From: Pycnococcus provasolii
Taxonomy: Eukaryota > Chlorophyta > Pseudoscourfieldiophyceae > Pseudoscourfieldiales > Pycnococcaceae
DNA length: 64,000 nt
Reading direction: 5' to 3'
NCBI GenBank assembly: GCA_938743325.2
Contig: OW568864.1
Location: 868,001-932,000 of the forward strand
Shown: piece after piece, positions 57,243-64,000 of the stretch
Layout of the letters: each line of letters begins with the position of its first letter
Position numbering within the stretch: the stretch's first letter is position 1
Translations under genes and position numbers: made by a program
Notes under the pieces: generated by a model
Databases searched by the model: none
What the model saw: the letters and a program-made list of their open reading frames with translations, nothing else
Told to the model about the DNA's origin: nothing

Positions 57243-57871
57243 ACGCGGATGCTGCTGGCGCACTGGACGAGGAGACGATGAAGGAGATCAAGCTTGCGTC
57301 GTCGAAGAGCGCCGCACGTGAGGAGGCTGTGACGTATATCGCAGTGGACGCAAGCAAACAGCCCAGCTTCGCGTCGGCATTTGGCATTTCCTCGAGCGAC
57401 GTGCCAACGGCTGTGATCCTGCACCCCCGAAAGAAGGTGTACGTGCCAATGCCATCGCAGAACTTCAACAAGGCGGATGAGCTGAACAGTTTTGTGATTG
57501 GCGTGCTCGCGGGAAAGGCTCGTGGCATGACGAAGCTCGACACGATCCCCGAGCCGGTGGATGGCGGTGAGGCACTTCAGGTGGAAGATGCTCCAAGCGA
57601 GCCGGAGGAGGTGCTAGAGGATGAATTCGACCTATCCGAGCTTATGGGCGAGGATGTGGGTGCAGGTGGCAGCCGCGAGGAGATGCTGAGAAAGGCGGAG
57701 GAGGAACTCAAGCAGGAACAGGCGAGGGAAGCGGAGGAGGCGGCGGCGGCGGCGGCGGCTGCTAAGGCGGCCAAGGAGGAGGAGGAGGCTGCCTCGAAGA
57801 AGAAGAAGTCAAAGAAGTCAAAGAAGTCGAAGAAGAAGTCAAAAAAGAAGTCCGACAAGGAGGAGCTGTAA
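56078..57871 (+). CDS. secreted/ER protein with P5-like (PDIA6) thioredoxin-fold domain, no CxxC
   Basis: 597 aa. The ATG at 56078 gives a good signal peptide (VYRLILLLGLAGFSARVLAQ). A first thioredoxin-like domain (about 35-150) has EHEACASWHTSA where PDI has WCGHC, so it lacks the redox pair. A domain near 355-475 (STKEEFNDACVEQNAAALCL, VAFVKP, HPRKKVYVPM) matches the C-terminal domain of P5/PDIA6, which is also redox-inactive. An ADADADADADDADA insert interrupts it. The tail is acidic then Lys-rich (KKKKSKKSKKSKKKSKKKSD), with no KDEL signal. A chaperone or calcium-binding role is more likely than disulphide exchange. It is convergent with IMP1 (70 bp). Confidence 0.75.
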
Positions 57872-57941
57872 ATGGAATTCATTAGTTTAGTTTTTTTTTT
57901 CTGGAAACGAGCACTATCTTACAACACAGAAAAAAACAAAA

Positions 57942-58520
57942 TCACGCGCTGACGACATCAAGGCGCTCGTCATCCACGAAGCCTGCCTTTACCCACGAAA
58001 TTGGGATTCTCCGTTCGACGGCTCCGTAGTATGCGAATGGGAACACGCGATAGTCGACACGACCTTTGAGCAGTGCCACTGGCACAGGCCCGTATTCTCT
58101 GCTGTCCGACGAGTTGTTCACGTTGTCACCCTGCAGCCAGACGTGGCCTCTCGGCACGACGAACGTCTTCGGCGTCTCTCCCTTGCGCCTTCTGATCGTG
58201 TTCCCCGTTTCGCTGAATATGCGCACCTCGCTGCCTTCCTTGGCCATGATGCGCTTGCACACGTTCCCACCCGGGGTCGTGGGGCTTTTGGCGACGACTA
58301 CGTCGCCAACGTGCACGTCATCGGCGTTTCCCCGCGCGACGGTGTGGTTGACGACAACGATGTCCCCCTGCGCGTGGAACGTGGGCATCATGGACGGTCC
58401 TTCGCAGAGCGTGAACTCCGCGACGTTGTGCTTGAACACATGCGTGGCTGTCACCGCCACCGTCACCACTGCGACGCGTTGCGCGAGTGACGCCGATGCT
58501 CGGATCGACGCCGACGCCAT
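57942..58520 (-). CDS. IMP1: mitochondrial inner membrane protease subunit 1-like signal peptidase
   Basis: 192 aa from the ATG at 58520. S26-family serine peptidase: the nucleophile is Ser43 in EGPSMMPTF and the general base Lys89 in VCKRIMAKEG, with the box-E-like HVWLQGDNVNNSSDSREYGP downstream. A hydrophobic segment before the Ser (QRVAVVTVAVTATHVFK) can anchor it in the inner mitochondrial membrane. IMP1 removes sorting signals from intermembrane-space proteins. Length and spacing suit IMP1 better than plastid processing peptidases. The start gives an N-terminus with an Ala/Ser/Arg-rich presequence-like region. Confidence 0.87.
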   Translation of the reverse strand: MASASIRASASLAQRVAVVTVAVTATHVFKHNVAEFTLCEGPSMMPTFHAQGDIVVVNHTVARGNADDVHVGDVVVAKSPTTPGGNVCKRIMAKEGSEVRIFSETGNTIRRRKGETPKTFVVPRGHVWLQGDNVNNSSDSREYGPVPVALLKGRVDYRVFPFAYYGAVERRIPISWVKAGFVDDERLDVVSA

Positions 58521-59775
58521 GCGGGAGCGGGGAGAGGTGGTTGAGTTGAGTATTTTGGGGGGAGGGCTAGCGCTAACCCTAACCCTAACCCGAGGATGAA
58601 TTGGGGTTGTGAATTCGGGGGTATGAATTCGGGGTTGCGCAAGGTGCCAGGCTTACCCGCTACCTTTTCTTGTCGACCTACGGCTGTACGGGTAAAGGTT
58701 TAGCTAGGACAGGCGAGCAACGACCGGTGCTGACACTCTTGAGGATTAAATGAGGAATAGCCATCACCGTGAAGCAACACGGGCAGAGCTAGCTGGCTGG
58801 AGGTTACTGGCTGTGGGCTGTGGGCTCCACTGTGGCTGGCCACACACAAATTACACTCTCTCTCTCCAACCTCCTCCACGTTCTCTTGTGATTTGTGAGT
58901 GAGTTGTCTGGCACCGGTCAGTGACAACAGGCCATCACGAGCCATCACAACGCGAGCCCATCACGAGCCCCCTAGGTGGGGAGACCTTCAGTAAGAGTAT
59001 GTCCGTGCGTGCCTGATGATCGGCGCATCACCCACCACCTAAGTAAAAGGTGCCGACCACAAGCTGCTTGCGTGGAACAAGCTGCTGGGCACCATATGTA
59101 GTGCCACTCATGCTCCATGCAACGTGCTCCAAGGTCTTCCCCCTTCCGCTGTTGCTTTCCGTCTGTATGTACCAGCGCGAGTCTATCGTAGAACTCGTCA
59201 AGGCTCCCAGGTCGAGTCCTAGCTAGGACCTGAGCACTGTGCGCGTCCGTGTTCCGTGTTCTACTGTTCTCTCTCTCTCTCTCTCGCTCCGAACTGTGTT
59301 GGTCCCGTCACCCGTGCACGCCGACAAACCTGCAACTGCAAGCACTCCACTGCACGGTCGTGTTCGTGTTCGTGCAGCCCTCCGGAGCCCTTGGGTTGGG
59401 TGGCAGGGTTAGTTGGTTGGGTGGCCTTCCCACCCGCTGAACGCACGAGAAAAGCTCCGCACGGCCATCGCAGGAGCTCGCAGCGCCGGTGGTGCAGAGC
59501 ACAGCGCTTTCCGACGACGTGCGCTTCTGCTACGCTCGTCAATCGGGTGTGACGCCTCTGCCGCTGGGTCGGGTGTGGGTTGACAAACCGCGTGAGTCCT
59601 CGGTGCGCGGGTGGCCGACGAACGGGGGCAGAGCTACCAAGTACGCTCTTGTCGGCGTCGGCGCCTTGTTGCAACCTCGTCGGGCGTCTCTTTCCTTGGC
59701 TTTGCTTAGGCCGCAGCGGCAACCAACCGCACAGCACAGCACAGCACACCGACAGTAGGTGGTTCCGACCAAGCC
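58521..59775. other. intergenic with telomere-like tract and ATTCGGGG motifs
   Basis: CCCTAA units (TTAGGG on the minus strand) at 58573-58592; ATTCGGGG-type sequences at 58613 and 58627. A CT-rich microsatellite is at 59266-59286. Repeated GCACAGCACAGCACA before 59757. No credible coding frame before the ATG at 59776. Confidence 0.5.
58573..58592 (-). repeat. short telomere-like tract
   Basis: Three CTAACC units reading TTAGGG on the minus strand, 50 bp upstream of the IMP1-like start codon. Confidence 0.8.
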
Positions 59776-62700
59776 ATGGCGTGGCGGGCAAGAAGCTCCG
59801 GGTATTCAGATATGGGACATAACAGACATAGACATAGAAGAACTTCAAGCTGGGCGAACGCCGTTTGCATGGCGCTCGCGCTCGTCGCGGCAGCCTTGCA
59901 GGGCGCATCAGCAGCGGCACCAGCTTTCAAAAATATGAGTCCGGCCTTAAGCGCCGTCGGCTCAACCTCCTTTGTGCTTTCCACGACGCTAGACGCGCCT
60001 GGTACTGTATACTACGTCATTGTGCCGACAGCGTCGGCAACAACCCCTATGCCAACCTCAACCGCCGTGAAGCAGTACACCGTTACGGGCAAGGTGGCAA
60101 GCGGGAAAATCACGGTGCCTACAGCAAACACTGCTGTGACGAGCACCCTGGGAAGTAGCGGCGGGACTGACTGTGGTGAGCAGATGTTGAGCTTCTACGG
60201 CCTTGCTGCAATGCCCTTGGAAGGGTTGGACGGCGAACTCGCCATCGGAGGGAGCGGCGAAACCTGCGGCAGCCTGCAGACGGGAACGCCGTACACAATC
60301 TACGTCGTCGCGACAGACCCCGGCGACACGCTGAACTCCGGCGTGAGGATGCTCTCCGGAACTCCGGGTGGCGGCAACGAGAGAAAAGCTCCCGTGTTCT
60401 ACAACTACCCGCAGTTTCCGTCGTTCCAAGACCAGGCTGCGTCGAGCGTTCGCGTACGCTCCCAGACGGACGTTCCGGGAAAGATTTACTTCGCGTACTT
60501 CAGCACTCAAGTCACAAACCCAACGGCTGCCGAGTTGCGCAGCAAAATTTTCAGCTCCTCTGGCGAAATCGACATTGCCGTGGGCGGAACGGAGGTGCTG
60601 CACATCGTCACAAGCCTGCAGCCGTCGACGACGTATTACTTCTACTTCACGACGACGTCAACGCCGGTAGCAACAGGACGAAGGCATCTGCTGAACACCG
60701 CCACGCATGTGAGCCCGTGGGTCGTCATGGCGCAGATGACGACGACGACACCAGCGCCGCCGGGCGCAACCCTCGCCACGACGGCGGGTGGCACGACAAA
60801 TCTCGACCCGATCCCGGTGACCGTCACGTTCACGACGCCCATCTCCGGCTTCTCGCCGTCTAAGCTCACAGTGGCCAATGGCCTCGCGAGCCCAGTCTTC
60901 ACGGGCAGCGGTGCGGGACCGTACAACGTGAACATCAAGCCAGCACAGTCTGGTGTCACCGTGCAGATTTCGCTCCCGGCGAATGCCGTGCCGGATGCAC
61001 AGTACGGCATAGGGAACGCCATGTCGAACACGCTGAACGTGGGATACGACAATGTCGTGCCAACTGTGTCCCTTGTCGTGACGCAGGAAAATTTCCCCTT
61101 CACCGTGTCCGTCAAGGGCACGTTCAGCAAGCGCATGTACGGCTTCGTGGAGGCGGACATAGATGTTGTGGGTGCGACGGTGAACTCGCCAACCTTGAGC
61201 ATCGTGAATCTGCCAACGTCGACGGAATTTGCCGTTCAGCTGAACCTCGGGTCGGCGCAGGAAATTTTCATCAAAATTCCCACGGGAGCTGCGGCGGACA
61301 TATACGGCAACGGCAACACAGAGTCCAACACGCTTAAATTCATCCAACAGGGATACCATGCCGGGAACTGCATGTCCTACGTCGACGACCAAGGCCGCGA
61401 GTCGTGCACTCCATGGGGCAAGACGATGTGTCTCACACCAAAGGATGTCCTTATCGGCAAGTTCAACTCTGAGTCTGGCGCTGTTGAAACGCAGACGTTC
61501 CGAATCTTGTACGAAGAGTACAACCTGGGAGCCAGTCCAATCTCGGCGCGCCGCAACACGATCTCGTACGACGGTACGGAAATCGTCGACAACGTGGAAT
61601 TGAATGGCATGAATGCGATCGTCTTCAAGCCGAATACACTCACCTTAGGCCAGCGTGAAATCACTGACGCCAGAATTCCTCTTTCACTGATGGGCAACAC
61701 GTTGGATGGAAAGGTGCATAACTTCACTGTCACACTCGACAGCTCTGGACCGAACAAGCGCGTGTCTTCGACGTTTGTTCGCTTCTGCGGTTTTGAGGCT
61801 GCTGGTGTGGACTGGCGGAACGCCACGACCTGTACATGCATGCCCGACTTGACTGCGGGTTCTGCACTCGGCGTAGGCGTGGCGTATGACAAGGTCTACT
61901 ACGGCGCGAGCCTGCCAGCGACGTGCCTGAGGAAGACGCAATTAAGCCTGCAAGGCATGTACCAAGGGTTCAAGCTGACGGTCAATGAGACTGAAGCTAG
62001 CGGCATTCTCGGCAACTATGCGAAAGACCTCAAAATGGTTGGATCACGCTACGCGTTTCAAAGCACCGTGTACCTCGACTCGGAGCAGAATCCCGTCTTT
62101 ACAACAGGATTGAAGAATCTCACGGCTGGCGGTATTGCGCCAAGCACGGGATTCTTCATCCCAAGTGTCATTGACGCGTACAATCACAAATTCATTGTCA
62201 AGGTTGACGTGTACAACACGAACATGGAGCTCAGTGAAGCTAACACGTATATCGCTAATTTCAAGTACTGTTGGCCACCGGACCTTTCGCCGAAGCCAAA
62301 CATTACCATTGGCAACATGCTGTCTGCACGCTCGAACATTTCAGAGCCATACACGATTCAGCTGTCGAATGGGTTGACGACTCCCAACCTTGTCTGCGTG
62401 TACCCCGAGGACGTTGTGTACCCGCAGTCGAACTCGACGAACGTGTTTGTCAACGTGACTTACCTTGAGAGGAACATCGGCATTGAGAACCTCGTTGGCC
62501 CATTCATCAACCGCATTTACTGGGACGGCAAGCAGGTGTACCAATCTGGCAACCGTCCTGATTTGCCAGGTGGTACGACTCGAACGGTCTCTGCTACCGC
62601 TCTGGACTTTGGAACTCCCGACGGTTTGATTCACGGGCTGAGTGTTGCACTCGACGCGACGAACTACGTGACAAATGAAGACTCCGAATTGAACAACAAC

Positions 62701-64000
62701 TACACGGTCAATGTGAAGTTTTGCGAATTTGGCGCCGACATCGTGGCCATTGCGCCGATAGAGTTCGGCAGGACGAAGCACATCGTGCCGTGGGGTGGAA
62801 CCGTTTGCCTAACTGATACCGACATTGCTGTCGAGAATATGGACGAGCACCAGGGTGCGCAGCTCTTCCCCATCAAGTTCGTCGAGGCAAACATTGGAGA
62901 GGCGAAGGCGCAAGCAGGCTATTCAAACTATATTCTCTACGACGACCAGCCCATGTATAAGTTCATGAATCGTCCCGAGTTGCCGGAAGGATACCCGAAC
63001 ATCACGAATGCGAGTCGTGTACTTGATCTGCCGCAGGGTGTGCGGCTTTTCCCAGAGAGTGGCTGGAATCAGCTTCCGCACAAATTGACAATTTCGATGG
63101 ACCACGAAAAGAACGTGCTGTACGAGCTGAATACGACCAACACGTTCAACATTACGGTACGCTTCTGCATGAGCTTCCTTCCCCGTTCGAAGTGCGGTTG
63201 CTACGGCGACCTTACGTCGACCGAGCTTTGGGTCGGCAGCAAGACGGCGAAGTTTGGCCAGAACGAGAAGATCTGCCTTGAGCCTGATGACTTCGTGGTT
63301 TGCCCCCCAACACCGGGAGGTGAGACGGACGCGAACCAGGCTTGCTTCAAGTTGATGTACTCTGAGGCGAACGTGAATCCGTACTCACTCAAGGAGGTGG
63401 ATGCCGGTTATGTGAACTCGATCTACTACGACGGTGTGATGATCCACACGACGTCGATCAGGCCTCAGCTGGATATCGGACAAACGCGCTACAACGTGAC
63501 ACTAGGCGATAGTCTGTACTTTGGCTTGCCGGACAAGAACGATCACCAGATTTGCGTGGTGATGGACAAAAACAACGACTCGCTCGAAATCGACGAGCAG
63601 AACACATTCTGCGTTCCTGTGCAGTGGTGCGGCTTCGTTGCAGACCTTGACGCGGGTGTTGATGTTACGGTGGGCAAGAAGAAGATCCTTTGGGGTGATT
63701 CCGCTTGCCTCACGAATGACGATTATCTTATCATGCCGGCAGGCGAGAATGATAACGACTACGCGATCGAAATCACATACACCGAGCGCAACAATGGCTA
63801 CAGCATATTCCCCGCCGGATACCAGAATTCGATCTACATTGACGGCGTTGCCAAAAAGTCTGACAGCAACCGGCCGGTGTTGTATGGCAAGACGCAGAGG
63901 CAGCGCGAGCTCAAGTTTAGTTCAAGCTCGAAGGAGCTGATGGTGGACCCTCAGCAGGGCAAGTCCGTGATCACTCTTGTCATGGACTCGGGTGATTCTT
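59776..64000 (+). CDS. giant secreted/cell-surface repeat protein (partial, continues past the edge)
   Basis: The frame opens at the ATG at 59776 and runs without a stop to the last base: 1408 complete codons. A basic cytosolic start (HNRHRHRRTSS) is followed by a hydrophobic signal or anchor (VCMALALVAAALQGASAAA). The N-terminal part has beta-sandwich-like Thr/Val-rich domains and an Ig-like block near residues 330-500 (PVTVTFTTPISGFSPSKLTV, MYGFVEADIDVVGATV). From about 535 on, roughly five units of 140-200 residues repeat the elements WGxxxCLTxxD, I.Y.E.N.G, a YYDG.....NRPxLP strand and a LD...N....ED..N.FTV.V.FC strand, resembling CARDB-type beta sandwiches. Many N-glycosylation sequons occur. 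No enzyme motif was seen. Likely an adhesin or coat/scale protein. Confidence 0.85.
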   Translation, partial: MAWRARSSGYSDMGHNRHRHRRTSSWANAVCMALALVAAALQGASAAAPAFKNMSPALSAVGSTSFVLSTTLDAPGTVYYVIVPTASATTPMPTSTAVKQYTVTGKVASGKITVPTANTAVTSTLGSSGGTDCGEQMLSFYGLAAMPLEGLDGELAIGGSGETCGSLQTGTPYTIYVVATDPGDTLNSGVRMLSGTPGGGNERKAPVFYNYPQFPSFQDQAASSVRVRSQTDVPGKIYFAYFSTQVTNPTAAELRSKIFSSSGEIDIAVGGTEVLHIVTSLQPSTTYYFYFTTTSTPVATGRRHLLNTATHVSPWVVMAQMTTTTPAPPGATLATTAGGTTNLDPIPVTVTFTTPISGFSPSKLTVANGLASPVFTGSGAGPYNVNIKPAQSGVTVQISLPANAVPDAQYGIGNAMSNTLNVGYDNVVPTVSLVVTQENFPFTVSVKGTFSKRMYGFVEADIDVVGATVNSPTLSIVNLPTSTEFAVQLNLGSAQEIFIKIPTGAAADIYGNGNTESNTLKFIQQGYHAGNCMSYVDDQGRESCTPWGKTMCLTPKDVLIGKFNSESGAVETQTFRILYEEYNLGASPISARRNTISYDGTEIVDNVELNGMNAIVFKPNTLTLGQREITDARIPLSLMGNTLDGKVHNFTVTLDSSGPNKRVSSTFVRFCGFEAAGVDWRNATTCTCMPDLTAGSALGVGVAYDKVYYGASLPATCLRKTQLSLQGMYQGFKLTVNETEASGILGNYAKDLKMVGSRYAFQSTVYLDSEQNPVFTTGLKNLTAGGIAPSTGFFIPSVIDAYNHKFIVKVDVYNTNMELSEANTYIANFKYCWPPDLSPKPNITIGNMLSARSNISEPYTIQLSNGLTTPNLVCVYPEDVVYPQSNSTNVFVNVTYLERNIGIENLVGPFINRIYWDGKQVYQSGNRPDLPGGTTRTVSATALDFGTPDGLIHGLSVALDATNYVTNEDSELNNNYTVNVKFCEFGADIVAIAPIEFGRTKHIVPWGGTVCLTDTDIAVENMDEHQGAQLFPIKFVEANIGEAKAQAGYSNYILYDDQPMYKFMNRPELPEGYPNITNASRVLDLPQGVRLFPESGWNQLPHKLTISMDHEKNVLYELNTTNTFNITVRFCMSFLPRSKCGCYGDLTSTELWVGSKTAKFGQNEKICLEPDDFVVCPPTPGGETDANQACFKLMYSEANVNPYSLKEVDAGYVNSIYYDGVMIHTTSIRPQLDIGQTRYNVTLGDSLYFGLPDKNDHQICVVMDKNNDSLEIDEQNTFCVPVQWCGFVADLDAGVDVTVGKKKILWGDSACLTNDDYLIMPAGENDNDYAIEITYTERNNGYSIFPAGYQNSIYIDGVAKKSDSNRPVLYGKTQRQRELKFSSSSKELMVDPQQGKSVITLVMDSGDS

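Overview
The window looks like nuclear DNA of a compact, moderately GC-rich genome of a unicellular green alga, most likely a prasinophyte-type one. Most genes are long single-exon reading frames packed at short spacing, often in convergent pairs with 30-250 bp between stops. Evidence for a primary green plastid is a protein at 45220-45999 with a chloroplast transit peptide followed by a twin-arginine thylakoid signal and no leading ER signal, and an FdC2-like [2Fe-2S] ferredoxin. A radial-spoke-type DnaJ (RSP16/DNAJB13-like) suggests a flagellated ancestry. The genus cannot be fixed from this sequence alone. The telomere-like tracts in the window are TTAGGG, not the plant TTTAGGG.

Layout. 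1-535: edge of a broken coiled-coil gene. 600-820: a 72-bp-arm foldback with a telomere-like loop. 975-1805: RING protein. 1806-3822: gene-poor, AT-richer stretch. 3823-5169: FAD-dependent oxidoreductase. 5182-8952: class II formin (PTEN-like, C2, FH1, FH2). 9373-10881: GT29 sialyltransferase-like enzyme. 11287-11925: ankyrin protein. 12487-15315: RING-LRR protein with a five-copy 87-bp coding repeat. 15370-16356: seven-repeat RCC1-like protein. 16549-17164: remnant of a zinc-finger/nuclease gene. 17360-21589: DNA cytosine methyltransferase. 21720-23012: acidic coiled-coil protein. 25045-27543: cyclic-nucleotide-binding K+ channel. 27800-30097: protein with calcium-binding-like DxDGDG loops. 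31399-34155: orphan protein. 35362-36474: DnaJ. 36508-36777: small coiled-coil protein. 37162-37822: ARL16-like GTPase with one intron. 38570-39799: cytidine deaminase. 40312-42795: ABC1/ADCK kinase. 43021-44766: repeat protein of unknown role. 45220-45999: thylakoid-targeted protein. 46088-48258: MsrP-like molybdoenzyme with one intron. 48651-49200: 201-bp tandem repeat. 49175-52151: six-exon gene related to DNA-transposon (KDZ-like) proteins. 52754-53218: ferredoxin. 53386-55299: acidic protein. 56078-57871: PDI/P5-like ER protein. 57942-58520: inner-membrane protease subunit 1. 59776 to the window end: a giant secreted repeat protein with no stop before the edge.

The genes form no operon-like pathway; it is a mixed eukaryotic gene neighbourhood. 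Themes are cytoskeleton and flagellum (formin, RSP16-like DnaJ, ARL16-like GTPase), secretory pathway and cell surface (sialyltransferase, P5-like protein, giant surface protein), organelle quality control (IMP1, ABC1 kinase, MsrP, ferredoxin), and chromatin and ubiquitin (methyltransferase, two RING proteins).

The most unusual signals are in non-coding DNA: scattered TTAGGG tracts, a 9-mer ACCCCGAAT found only between genes or in leaders, a recurrent TACAGTA/TACTGTA heptamer concentrated between genes, and a gene whose introns all carry copies of the same TGTCAGGCATA-type unit. Intron positions were inferred by eye from splice signals and frame continuity and are not backed by transcripts.
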